From Nocardia cyriacigeorgica (GTDB lineage: Bacteria; Actinomycetota; Actinomycetes; Mycobacteriales; Mycobacteriaceae), in NCBI RefSeq assembly GCF_005863245.1, contig NZ_VBUT01000007.1:352870-416869 (forward strand): a stretch of 64,000 nucleotides of DNA, given 5' to 3'. This document shows, in pieces, positions 9,756 to 19,500 of the stretch. The notes beneath the pieces were generated by a model. It was not told the origin of the DNA. It did not search any database and saw only the letters and a program-made list of their open reading frames with translations. Position numbers and translations under genes: made by a program. The stretch's first letter is position 1, and the number at the start of each line of letters is the position of its first letter.

Positions 9756-12014
9756 ATGGCGACCATCGAATATCTGCGGACCGACCCCGATCTGCCGCCC
9801 GTCGGCGTGATCGACCGGTCCCCGATGACTCCGGCCAAGAAGGCGATATTCGCCGGCATCGCGATACTCGGCGCCGCTGCCTGGACGATCCTGGCCATCG
9901 CCCGCGGCGAATCGGTGAACGCGGTGTGGATCGTGATCGCGGCGGTCAGCACCTACATCATCGCCTACCGCTTCTATGCGCGGCTGATCGAATACAAGGT
10001 CGTCAAACCGCGCGACGACGTCGCCACTCCCGCCGAGATCCTGGAAAACGGCAAGGACTACCTGCCGATGGACCGGCGGGTGCTGTTCGGCCATCACTTC
10101 GCCGCCATCGCCGGCGCCGGCCCGCTGGTCGGCCCGGTGCTCGCGGCGCAGATGGGCTATCTGCCGGGCACCATCTGGATCATCGTCGGCGTGGTGTTCG
10201 CCGGCGCGGTGCAGGACTACCTGGTGCTGTGGGTGTCGACCAAACGGCGCGGGCGCAGCCTGGGACAGATGGCCCGCGACGAGCTCGGCTGGTTCGGTGG
10301 CTGGGCGGCCATCATCGGAATTCTCGTCATCATGATGATCCTGCTGGCGGTGCTGGCGCTGGTCGTTGTCAACGCTCTCGCGCACAGCCCGTGGGGTGTG
10401 TTCTCCATCAGCATGACCATCCCGATCGCCCTGTTCATGGGCGTGTACCTGCGATTCCTGCGGCCGGGCGCGGTCGGTGAGGTGTCGCTGATCGGGTTCG
10501 CGCTGCTGATCCTGGCGATCATCGCCGGTGGCTGGGTCTCGGAGAACGACACCTGGGCCAGCTGGTTCACCTTCCATCCGGTGACCATCTCCTGGATGCT
10601 GATCGGCTACGGCTTCTTCGCCTCGGTGCTGCCGGTGTGGTTGTTGCTGGCGCCGCGCGACTACCTGTCGACGTTCATGAAGATCGGCACCATCGGCCTG
10701 CTCGCGCTCGGCATCCTGATCACCCTGCCGACCCTGAAGGCGCCCGCGGTCTCGGAGTTCGCGCACACCGGCGCCGGACCGGCCTTCGCGGGCAGCCTGT
10801 TCCCGTTCCTGTTCATCACCATCGCCTGCGGTGCGCTGTCCGGGTTCCACGCGCTGGTGTCCTCGGGCACCACACCGAAACTGCTGGAGAAGGAATCGCA
10901 CAGCCGGATGATCGGCTACGGCGGCATGCTGATGGAGTCGTTCGTCGCGGTGATGGCGATCATCACCGCCTCGATCATCGACCAGCACATCTACTTCGGT
11001 ATGAACGCCCCGCTCGGCGCGACCGGCGGCACCCCGGAATCGGCGGCGGCCTACACCAACTCGCTCGGCCTGTCCGGCCCGCCGGCCACACCCGAGACGT
11101 TCAGCAATGCCGCGAGCGAGGTGGGTGAGGATTCGATCATCTCCCGCACCGGTGGCGCGCCGACGCTGGCCGTCGGCATTTCCGAGGTGTTCCACCAGTT
11201 CCTCGGCGGGTCGAGCATGAAATCGTTCTGGTACCACTTCGCGATCATGTTCGAGGCGTTGTTCATCCTCACCACCATTGACGCCGGCACCCGCGTGGCG
11301 CGCTTCATGCTCTCCGACGCGCTCGGCAATTTCGCCGGTCCCGCACGCAAATTCAAGGATCCGTCCTGGCGGGTGGGTGCGTGGCTGTGCTCGGCGATCG
11401 TGGTCGCGGCCTGGGGTTCGATCCTGCTGATGGGCGTCACCGATCCGCTCGGCGGCATCAACGCGCTGTTCCCGCTGTTCGGTATCGCCAACCAGCTGCT
11501 GGCCGCGATCGCGCTGACGGTGGTGCTCACCATCCTGGTGAAGAAGGGCCTGACGAAATGGGCCTGGATTCCCGGCATTCCGCTGGTGTGGGACCTCATC
11601 GTCACCATGACCGCGTCCTGGCAGAAGATCTTCTCGGCGGACCCGAAGGTCGGCTACTGGAAGCAGCACGAGATCTGCCAGAACGCGCAGCAGGCGGGCA
11701 AGCTGTGCCTGACCGCGAAGACACCCGAGGACGTGGACGCGGTGGTGCGCAACACCTTCATCCAGGGCACGCTGTCCATCGTGTTCGCGGTGCTGGTGCT
11801 GATCGTCGCGGTGGTCGGCGCCATCGTCTGCTACCGCGCCTGGAAGGCCGGCTCGGCCGAGACCACCGAATCGCCGGAGGAGCCCTCGCGCATCTTCGCC
11901 CCGAGCGGATTCTTCCCGACCGCGGCCGAGAAGGAGGTGCAGCGCGAATGGGACGAACTGATCGAGAAGGGCGAGGTGAAGGAACCGGGCGCGGCACACG
12001 TGAAGGCGCACTGA
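9756..12014 (+). CDS. cstA: CstA carbon-starvation family membrane transporter
   Basis: 752-residue polytopic membrane protein of the CstA/BtsT family. Proven members in enterobacteria import pyruvate or peptides under carbon limitation. It has about 16-18 hydrophobic spans and family segments such as GHHFAAIAGAGPLVGPVLAAQMGYLPG near residue 110 and SSGTTPKLL near 370. The C-terminal tail (about 710-752) is charged and cytosolic. ATG follows CAGGAGAGTAGGCAG. A YbdD-like gene follows immediately, the standard pairing for this family. Confidence 0.96.
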   Translation: MATIEYLRTDPDLPPVGVIDRSPMTPAKKAIFAGIAILGAAAWTILAIARGESVNAVWIVIAAVSTYIIAYRFYARLIEYKVVKPRDDVATPAEILENGKDYLPMDRRVLFGHHFAAIAGAGPLVGPVLAAQMGYLPGTIWIIVGVVFAGAVQDYLVLWVSTKRRGRSLGQMARDELGWFGGWAAIIGILVIMMILLAVLALVVVNALAHSPWGVFSISMTIPIALFMGVYLRFLRPGAVGEVSLIGFALLILAIIAGGWVSENDTWASWFTFHPVTISWMLIGYGFFASVLPVWLLLAPRDYLSTFMKIGTIGLLALGILITLPTLKAPAVSEFAHTGAGPAFAGSLFPFLFITIACGALSGFHALVSSGTTPKLLEKESHSRMIGYGGMLMESFVAVMAIITASIIDQHIYFGMNAPLGATGGTPESAAAYTNSLGLSGPPATPETFSNAASEVGEDSIISRTGGAPTLAVGISEVFHQFLGGSSMKSFWYHFAIMFEALFILTTIDAGTRVARFMLSDALGNFAGPARKFKDPSWRVGAWLCSAIVVAAWGSILLMGVTDPLGGINALFPLFGIANQLLAAIALTVVLTILVKKGLTKWAWIPGIPLVWDLIVTMTASWQKIFSADPKVGYWKQHEICQNAQQAGKLCLTAKTPEDVDAVVRNTFIQGTLSIVFAVLVLIVAVVGAIVCYRAWKAGSAETTESPEEPSRIFAPSGFFPTAAEKEVQREWDELIEKGEVKEPGAAHVKAH

Positions 12015-12139
12015 GTACCGAGGCGGTGGCCGGGACGGCGGTAGTGCCGCCCGGCCGCACGGCAGCCCGTCCGGTCGACGCACCGGCCGGTGGCCCCGGG
12101 AGGGTTCCTGCCGAGACGGCGTCGGCGCTGCTCGGCGAC

Positions 12140-12418
12140 ATGGGCGACGATCGTGCGGACTCGCCCGCCGAGGGCACCGGACCAGCCGGCGCCGGGCAGC
12201 GCCGGATCGAGCCCATCGGCGGCCCGGGACGTGCCCTGCTGGGTGCCGCGCGCGGTGTGCTGTGGTGGTTCGACTCGGTGCTCGGCGGCAAGGACTACGA
12301 GCGCTATGTCGCCCACCTCCGGCGCAAGCATCCCGGCTGCCCGATTCCATCGGAACGCGAGTACTGGCGGGAGCGGCATGCCGAGGCCGATCGGAATCCG
12401 GCGAACCGCTGCTGCTGA
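12140..12418 (+). CDS. YbdD/YjiX family small protein (DUF466)
   Basis: Small cytosolic partner protein found next to cstA genes. The C-terminal part holds the family core: SVLGGKDYERYVAHLRRKHPGCPIPSEREYWRERH and a terminal CC. The reading frame is open back into cstA; I use the ATG at 12140 (92 aa), but GTG at 12026 (130 aa) is possible because no start has a strong RBS. The N-terminal part is low-complexity and may be non-coding. Its role with CstA is not established biochemically. Confidence 0.8.
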   Translation: MGDDRADSPAEGTGPAGAGQRRIEPIGGPGRALLGAARGVLWWFDSVLGGKDYERYVAHLRRKHPGCPIPSEREYWRERHAEADRNPANRCC

Positions 12419-12529
12419 GCTGGGACGACGGGCCGCTCGGCGCGTCGCGTGGCGTGTCGCGCGCAGTCTGCCCGGCCCACCGGGGTAATGTCCGATTTCC
12501 GCTAGCAGCGGTCGCCGGTAGCTGTCATT

Positions 12530-14041
12530 GTGGTTGACGTGACGATCACGGCTCTGGACTTCGAACGCTGTTACCGAGCGGTCTCCACCCGGGACTCCCG
12601 CTTCGACGGGCAGTTCTTCACCGCCGTGCGGACCACCGGAATCTATTGCCGCCCATCGTGTCCGGCGATCACTCCGAAACGCGCCAATGTCAGCTTCCTA
12701 CCGACGGCCGCCGCCGCACAGCAGGCCGGGTACCGCGCGTGCCGGCGCTGCCTGCCCGACGCCGCACCCGGCTCACCGTTGTGGAACACCCGGGCGGATC
12801 TGGCGGCCAGGGCGATGCGGCTGATCGGCGACGGCGTCATCGAACGGGGCGGGGTGCCCGCGCTGGCGGCGACGCTCGGGTATTCGCAGCGTCAGCTCAC
12901 CCGCGTGCTCACCACCGAACTGGGAGCCGGTCCGCTCGCGCTGGCCAGGGCGCATCGCGCGCACACCGCGCGACTGCTGATCCAGACCACGAACATGCCG
13001 ATGTCGGATATCGCGTTCGCGGCCGGGTTCGCCAGCATCCGGCAGTTCAACGACACCGTGCGGGAAGTGTTCGCGGTCAGCCCGACCACCATGCGCACCG
13101 AAGCGCAGCGGGCCAACGGGCGGGCCGTGCCGAGCACCAACGGCACGCTCACCCTGCGGCTCCCCTACCGCGAACCGCTGGACCGCAGCTGGCTGGAATG
13201 GTTCCTGTCCGCGCACGCGGTGCCAGGGCTCGAACTCTGGGAGGACCGCAGCTACCTGCGCAATCTGCGCACCCCGCACGGACACGCCTCGATCCGGCTC
13301 GGGTTTCAGCGCGATCATGTGCGCGCCGAGCTGGCCCTGCACGACATGCGCGACCTCGCGCCGACCGTGGCGCGGCTGCGGCATCTGCTCGATCTGGACG
13401 CCGACCCGATCGGGATCGATGAGGCGCTCGGAGTGGCCGAGCACGCGGACCGTCCGGAAGGGCGACCACGGTTCGTCCCCGGCATCCGGGTTCCCGGCTG
13501 CCTGGACGGGCCGGAGTTGTTGCTGCGCACCATGATCGGTCAGCAGATCTCGGTGCCCGCGGCGGCCACCCACACCGCCCGGCTGGTCTCCGCGCTCGGC
13601 GATCCCATCGACGGGCCGACGCCGCGCTTGTTCCCCGATCCCGCGGTGATCGCCGAACGCGGTGCCGAGGTGCTGACCGGACCGGCCCGGCGGATCCGCT
13701 CGATCGTCGGCGCCGCGGCCGCGCTGGCCTCCGGCGACCTGGCCCTGCACCAGGGCCGCACCGCCGCCGACCTGCGGCGCGACCTGCTGGCCTTGGAAGG
13801 GGTCGGCCCCTGGACGGCCGACTACGTGACCATGCGCCTGCTCGCCGACCCCGACATCCTGCTCGACACCGACCTGGTGGTGCGCCAAGGCGCCGCCCTG
13901 CACGCCATCGACCTCACCGACACCGCGCGGTTCGCGCCGTGGCGCTCCTACCTGTCCATGCAGTTGTGGCACAGCGCCCTGGCCGCCCGCACTGTACCGG
14001 CGGCCCGCGCCGCCCGATCGAAAGCGAGTACCGACTCATGA
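12530..14041 (+). CDS. alkA: Ada-AlkA fusion: methylation-sensing regulator and 3-methyladenine DNA glycosylase
   Basis: 503 residues in three parts. The N-terminal Ada metal-binding domain (about 5-75) has the four zinc cysteines (YCRPSC and CRRC), one of which takes a methyl group from phosphotriesters. An AraC-type HTH follows (about 85-185, VPALAATLGYSQRQLTRV). The AlkA part (about 205-495) has the helix-hairpin-helix LLALEGVGPWTADYVTMR and downstream catalytic Asp (DTDLVV). It senses alkylation, activates its own operon and excises alkylated bases. The stop overlaps the ogt start (ATGA). M. tuberculosis Rv1317c has the same fusion. Confidence 0.95.
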   Translation: MVDVTITALDFERCYRAVSTRDSRFDGQFFTAVRTTGIYCRPSCPAITPKRANVSFLPTAAAAQQAGYRACRRCLPDAAPGSPLWNTRADLAARAMRLIGDGVIERGGVPALAATLGYSQRQLTRVLTTELGAGPLALARAHRAHTARLLIQTTNMPMSDIAFAAGFASIRQFNDTVREVFAVSPTTMRTEAQRANGRAVPSTNGTLTLRLPYREPLDRSWLEWFLSAHAVPGLELWEDRSYLRNLRTPHGHASIRLGFQRDHVRAELALHDMRDLAPTVARLRHLLDLDADPIGIDEALGVAEHADRPEGRPRFVPGIRVPGCLDGPELLLRTMIGQQISVPAAATHTARLVSALGDPIDGPTPRLFPDPAVIAERGAEVLTGPARRIRSIVGAAAALASGDLALHQGRTAADLRRDLLALEGVGPWTADYVTMRLLADPDILLDTDLVVRQGAALHAIDLTDTARFAPWRSYLSMQLWHSALAARTVPAARAARSKASTDS

Positions 14042-14583
14042 CCGCCGCCGTCCTGACCCCCTCGGCCATCGAAACCCCCGTCCGCACAGCTGATTTCGCG
14101 ACCGTCACGACACCGATCGGCCCGTTCACCACACTGGTCGACGGCGACGGCGCGGTGCTCGCCGCCGGCTGGACCGCCGACGCGGAGAACCTGCGCGGGC
14201 TGATCCACGCCGGTTTGCGGCCCGCCGAACTCCGTGAGCGCGCGGAACTCGGCGCCGTCACCGACGCCGTCCTCGCCTACCACCGCGGCGATCTCACCGC
14301 CATCGACACCATCGAGGTCCGCCAGCGGTCCGGCGAATTCCTCATGCACGCCTGGCAAACCCTGCGCACCGTCCCCGCCGGAACCCCGCTCACCTACACC
14401 GCCTTCGCCGCCCGCTCCGGCCGCCCGGCCGCCACCCGCGCCGCCGCCAACGCCTGCGCCCGCAATGCCGCCGCGCTGTTCGTCCCCTGCCACCGCATCC
14501 TGCGCGCCGACGGAACGCTGGGCGGATTCCGCTGGGGTCTGCCGGCCAAGCGCTGGCTGTTGGACCACGAGGCGAGCGCCTGA
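14038..14583 (+). CDS. ogt: methylated-DNA-protein-cysteine S-methyltransferase
   Basis: 181-residue suicide alkyltransferase that repairs O6-methylguanine. The active-site VPCHRI is at about residues 148-153, the preceding RAAANACARN forms the DNA-binding helix region, and the tail GGFRWGLPAKRWLLDHE is the usual C-terminus. Translationally coupled to the Ada-AlkA gene by a 4-bp overlap, so glycosylase, sensor and methyltransferase form one alkylation-response operon. A decayed copy of its C-terminus may lie at 15740-15800. Confidence 0.96.
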   Translation: MTAAVLTPSAIETPVRTADFATVTTPIGPFTTLVDGDGAVLAAGWTADAENLRGLIHAGLRPAELRERAELGAVTDAVLAYHRGDLTAIDTIEVRQRSGEFLMHAWQTLRTVPAGTPLTYTAFAARSGRPAATRAAANACARNAAALFVPCHRILRADGTLGGFRWGLPAKRWLLDHEASA

Positions 14584-14601
14584 CGAATCACGCGCCCGGA
14601 T

Positions 14602-15735
14602 CTAGACCACCAATTGCGGTGGCGGTGCGCCGCGGTGCACAGGCACCCGGTAATCACCCCACGCCAGCGCCAGTCGCTCGACAGCGGTGTCGAGCACGCT
14701 CTCGGGATGCCGGAAATGCAGGCGCACACAATCATTACTGCGCCCGGTGGGATCGAGCCCGCGGCCGCCGAGCACCGAGACCCCGTGCCGCAGCGCGGTC
14801 TGCGCCAGCGAATCCCCATCGCCGTACGGCAGCCGCGCCCACACGGTCTGCCCGCCCGCGACGGCCGGACACGACCAGTCCGGCAGGCGCTCTGCCAGCG
14901 CGGTGAGCAACCGGTCATGGCGTGCCGCGCGGTGCGCCGCCTGCTCACGGCACAGAGCGTCCAGGTCCGGAATCAGTCGCGCCGCGGCCATCTGGGTCGG
15001 CATGCTCCCACCCAGATCGTGGACCGCGCGTATCCGGGTCAGCCGCGCCACCAGAGCCGACGACGCGCGGATCCAGCCGATCCGCAGGCCACCCCAGAGG
15101 TTCTTGCTCAACGAGCCGATCGAGATCACGGCATCGGAGACCGCGCATAACGACGGCGGCGATTCGGCACCGGGAAACCCGAGGTCGGCCGGTACTTCAT
15201 CGGCGAGAACCGGGACCTCGGCGCGGGCGGCCAGTTCCGTCACGCGCCGGCGGACCAGCGGCGGCAGGACCGAGCCCGTCGGATTCTGGAACGTCGGCGT
15301 CAGGTAGGCGAGCGCGGGCCGGCCGCCGCGCAGGACGGACTCGAATCCGTCGAGGCCGATCGGCAGCACGTGCACGACTGCCGAGGCCTCCCGAAAGGCT
15401 TCCAGCGCACCGGGATACGCCGGAGCCTCGACCACCACCTGGTCGCCCGGGTCGATCAAGGCCCGAGCCAGCAGCGACAACGCCTGCTGGCCGCCGTTGG
15501 TGATCAGGATCCGGTCAGCGCTCGTCGGCGCGCCGGCGGCGGTGTAGCGCCGGGCGATCGCGGCACGGAGTTCCAGCAACCCGGCCGGGTGGTAACCGAT
15601 ATCGGTGGAGATGGCGAGCCGGCTCCGGCATGATGCGGGCGAACGTCTGTCACCGTCGGCGGCGGAGCGGTGGGCGCGGCGCACGCCAGGTCGATCACGT
15701 GATGGCCGGGCTCGAGCAGCTGCAGGAACACCGGG
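14602..15735 (-). pseudogene. decayed MocR-type regulator (aminotransferase-like domain, HTH lost)
   Basis: The C-terminal 330 codons read as a MocR fold-type I domain, with the PLP lysine motif SIGSLSKNLWGGLRIGW and the linker TDIGYHPAGLLELRAAIARRY. Upstream, homology hops between frames: VIDLACAAPTAPP in one, TFARIMPEPARHLH in a second and ISTDIGYHPAG in a third, which implies at least two small indels around 15620-15650. The GntR winged helix expected before this linker is absent. It cannot be a normal MocR regulator. An aminotransferase-like fragment could still be made because the GC-rich frame stays open to 15747. Confidence 0.7.
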
Positions 15736-15739
15736 CGGC

Positions 15740-15800
15740 GGGCGCATTCCGCTGGGGTTGCCGGCCCGACGGTGACCGTTCGATCACGAACCGGGACCTA
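15740..15800 (+). pseudogene. possible remnant of an ogt C-terminus
   Basis: The segment reads A-F-R-W-G, then after a one-base slip L-P-A-R-R-stop-P-F-D-H-E, parallel to GGFRWGLPAKRWLLDHE of the intact ogt at 14038. GCATTCCGCTGGGG matches GGATTCCGCTGGGG. It sits exactly where the MocR HTH should begin, suggesting a rearrangement. Confidence 0.4.
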
Positions 15801-16220
15801 GAGGCTTCCTCGCGGCACCACCCATCGATGGTTGAGGTCGATAACCGAGGCGACGGTCTCGAAATCGGCGTCATAATGAATGAGAACGAGCCGGTGCTCG
15901 GCTGTGAGGACCGCAGTGATCAGATCGGCGATCCCCACGGCACGATGTTTGCCCCGTCGTGCGAGTTCTCGCTGGATCGCAAAAGCCCGCTGCCAGTGCT
16001 CGTCATCGGTCGGCAGATACTCGTACGCGGCGCGCCGATCGGCTCGTAGCTGCTCGTACTGCGCAGGATTTCGCGCGCTGTACAGCGCCTCGGCGTCCAG
16101 CGTCGCGCAGGTGGCGACCAACCCGCCGGTAATGAGGGGTGTGAGCCTGTCTGCGACCTCCGCATTCGACATCCGTGCGGCGGCGCTGGTGTCGATGACG
16201 TAGCGAGCCGTCAGCGCCAC
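15798..16220 (-). CDS. vapC: PIN-domain toxin, VapC family
   Basis: 140-residue PIN ribonuclease. Acidic metal ligands: Asp10 in YVIDTS, a central Glu (DAEALY), Asp in GIADLITA and a C-terminal DADFE. Such toxins cleave tRNA or rRNA when released from the antitoxin. It starts at a GTG overlapping the antitoxin stop by 10 bp, so translation is coupled. The family is usual for mycolata chromosomes. Confidence 0.92.
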   Translation of the reverse strand: MALTARYVIDTSAAARMSNAEVADRLTPLITGGLVATCATLDAEALYSARNPAQYEQLRADRRAAYEYLPTDDEHWQRAFAIQRELARRGKHRAVGIADLITAVLTAEHRLVLIHYDADFETVASVIDLNHRWVVPRGSL

Positions 16221-16417
16221 ACTTGATCCCGCTGGTCCGTGTCCGTCATGGATTCCATCCCCCCATTCGTCAGCCATTCCACTTGTCTGGCCCGTGCCGC
16301 CGCAACCGCAGCCGAACGCAGCGCAGCGCGGACCGTATCGGACACCCCGCTGGTCCCCAGCTCCTGCTGCGCAGCTTCGAGTAGGTCGTCGTCGATATCG
16401 ATCAACCGCTTCGTCAC
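16211..16417 (-). CDS. vapB: antitoxin, VapB family
   Basis: 68-residue antitoxin with a short N-terminal DNA-binding part (KRLIDIDDDLLEAAQQELG, ribbon-helix-helix style) and a C-terminal tail that wraps the toxin. I choose GTG at 16417 behind GGAG; an ATG 13 codons upstream would read through the probable operator. Precedes and overlaps vapC. Two ATATACC direct repeats upstream are the likely autoregulatory sites. Confidence 0.88.
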   Translation of the reverse strand: MTKRLIDIDDDLLEAAQQELGTSGVSDTVRAALRSAAVAAARARQVEWLTNGGMESMTDTDQRDQVWR

Positions 16418-16432
16418 GACGGCTCCTTCCAT

Positions 16433-16461
16433 ATATACCACGATTGCATTCAGCATATACC
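16433..16461 (-). promoter_or_regulatory. candidate vapBC operator, two direct repeats
   Basis: ATATACC occurs at 16433-16439 and 16455-16461, 22 bp apart (two helical turns), in an AT-rich pocket just upstream of vapB. This is the typical position for antitoxin binding. Confidence 0.5.
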
Positions 16462-16529
16462 CGTCGGCTGGAATGTGCGGCTTTCATGTCGGTTGGGGAA
16501 TCTGCCACGCCACTAGGTGGGTCACCAGC

Positions 16530-19500
16530 TCACGCCACCGTGGCTTGCAGACGCGAACCCGCGCGGCCGCGGATGACGTGCAGGCGGCTGGGGATGCGCT
16601 GGCGCATTTCGTCGACGTGGCTGACCAGGCCGACGACTCGGCCGCCTGCGCGCAGGTCGTCGAGGACGCCCATGACGGCGTCGAGGGTGTCGGCGTCAAG
16701 GCTGCCGAAACCTTCGTCGATGAACAGGGTGTCCAGGACGATGCCGCCGGTTTCGGCCGCGACGGTGTCGGCCAGGCCGAGCGCGAGAGCGAGGGAGGCC
16801 ATGAAGGTTTCGCCGCCGGAGAGGGTTTTGGCGGGGCGGATGGCGCCGGTGTAGTCGTCGCGGATATCGAGGCCGAGGCCGCCGCGACGGCCGTGGGTGC
16901 CCGCGCGGTCGGTGTGCACGAATTCGTAGCGGCCGCCCGACATCCGGCGCAACCGGGCCGAACCCGCCACCGCCACCTCCTCCAGCCGGGCGGCGAGGAC
17001 ATAGGAGCGCAACGACATTCGCCGGTTGTTGGCGCCGCGCCCGGCGACCACGTCGGCCAGCGCGGCCAGTTCCTCATGCGCGCGCTGGGCCGGAGCGATG
17101 CGGTCGACCGCCGCCCAGAGCTGGCTGCTGAGTTCCTCGAGCTTGGCCACGCGCGTGGCGGCCGCGGAATGCGCGGCGACGGCGATATCGAGCGCCTGGC
17201 GCGCCTCACGCACTGCCGCGTCGAGGGCATCCAGATCGCCGAGTTCGGCATCCGCCGCAGCCCGCACCTCCGGCTCGGCCAGCACCGCCTCCGCCGCCGC
17301 CCGCGCCCGCTCGGCCGCTTCGAGCTGCTGCTCGATCGCCTGCTGCGCGCGCGCATCGCGGATCACGTCCTCGATGCGGCGGGCGTACGCGGTGAGCAGC
17401 GCGATGAGCTTCGCCGGGGTCATCGGGTCTGGCGCAGGTTTCGGTGGGGCGGCGTCTGCATCGCCATCCCCACGCAGCGCATCGTCGACGATCGGGCCGA
17501 CACTGCCACTCGAATCGGCCGGGGCACCGGCCTCCAGAGCCACCGGAGGCAGATCGAACAACGCTGGTTCGGCATCCGCGGCCGCCGAATCGACCGCGCC
17601 ATCAGAGGGGAGGTCGAACAAGGCGGGCTCGGGATCGTGCGCTGCGCCTGTCGCGGCGTTGCCGGTCGGCCGCGGGCCGCGCGCCAGCGGCGGCACCGGC
17701 TCGGCATCTACCTGGACTCCACCAGCAGAGTTGGAGCGCAGGGTCCGCAGCGGCACCTCGGGCACTGGGTTCGGCATCGGATCGCAGCTACCGGAATCAC
17801 GCCCGGGGAAGGTAGACGCCGCGTCCCTCGAGCCGGCCGTCGCTCGAGCGGACCGTCGAGCCCGGTCTCGCACCGAGCCGTCGACGGTCCCCTGGGCATC
17901 GACACCCACCGAATCGACAACCTCGCCCGAGCCGTCGGCGTCGGCCGTCGCAGCGTCGTCCCTCGTCTGACCGGGTTCGAGCGCGAATCCTGCCGAACGC
18001 GCGAGGTTTTCCACCCGCTCCGCGATCGCACGGACCTGTGCCCACGCACCGGCGGCCGCGGTTTCGGCGGCCCGGTAGGCGGTGGCCGCGGCGATCAGTG
18101 CGTCGAGCCGGGCGCGGCGACGGTCGATGGTGGTATCGGCGCCCGCGGCCTCGCGTAGGCGCTCGTTCAGTTCGGCCAACCGGGTTTCGGCGGCGGCGAT
18201 GGTGGAGGTGATGGTGCCGCGGCGGGTTTCGGCCGCGCGGAGCTGGTCGTGCAGGTCGGATTCCTCGGCGCGCAGCTTGTCGAGTTCCGCGGTGGCGGCG
18301 GCGGTCTGGTCGGCGAGGTCGCCTGCGTCTTCGTAGCGGAGGGTGGCGGTGCGCAGGGCGGCGGCGAGTTCGACCGGGTCGGCGTCGCCGCCGCGGGCGG
18401 TCAGGCCCTCGATCTCGCGTTCCAGCTCGGCGATGCGCGCCAGCACCTTGTCGCGGGCCGCTTCGGCCGCGCGTTCCTCCGCGCTCGCCGCGTCTTCGGC
18501 GTCCTTGGATACCGCGCTCTCGGTCGGCTTCGCGGGGTCCGGATGCTCGGGCGATCCGCAGACCGCACACGGGTTTCCGTCGGTGAGCTGGCCGGCAAGT
18601 TCCGCCGCCATCCCGGCGAGCCGCCGCTCCCGCAGATCCAGCACGCGTTCCCTGGCGTCGTAGTGCTTCGCGCGGGCGGTCTCGGCGTCGACGCGCGCGC
18701 GATCGAGGTCTCGTCGCCGTTCGGCCAGCGCCACCGCGGCCGTGGCCGCACCTTGCAACCGCTCGCAATCGGCGGCCAGGGCGGGCAGCATGGCGGCAGC
18801 GTCGGCGGATTCGCGCACCCGCGCCTCCGCCGCCACGATCGCCGGCGGAATCGCCTCCCGCCGCTCGGCGATCCGCGTCAGCCGACGGGCGAGCTCGGTC
18901 TCCTCGGTCCGCAGCCGGGCGATCTCATCGGTGAGCTCGTCGGCCGCCTCGGCATAGGAGGTGACCTCGTCCAGCACCCCGATGCGCGCACTCCACTGCC
19001 GGATCGCGCCGTCGACGTCGGCGTCGGGCCGCAGCAGCGGACGCTCGGTGGACGCCGACATTTCTGTCCGGCCGGGCACTGTGCCCGCCGAACCGTTCGA
19101 GGCCGCCACTCGGACGCGGCGATCGTCACTGTCGAGGACTCCGTCGCGCGCTTGCCGATCCCGATCACGGTCGGCGGCACCGCGGGCACGGCCGCGATCC
19201 GCGTCCGAACCACCGCCGCGATCCGCGTCCGAACCCCTCGCTTCGATGTCGCCCGCAGCCCGGCCCGGTGCGGCGGAGGGGTCGATGCCGTCCGCCCCGC
19301 GCCTCGCCCCGGCTCCGCTATCCGAAACGATGCCGTCGTCGCCGCGGGCAGCCATCGAGGTCCGCGTGAGCACTGACTCGGCGGTGTCCGGTATCCCCAG
19401 TGCGATGTCCGCACCGTCCTCAGGCGCCGCATCGCTGGTTCCGAGCAGCCCCCTGCCCGGCAAGTCCGCACTGCCTGGCTCACCGAGCAGCTGCGCCAAT

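Noticed and set aside
9738..12350. 870-codon open frame opposite cstA
   Set aside because: Rich in Arg, His, Gln and Asp as expected of an antisense shadow of a GC-rich gene; cstA has unmistakable family features.
16239..18158. 639-codon forward frame over the sbcC gene
   Set aside because: Shadow of sbcC, low complexity, no domains.
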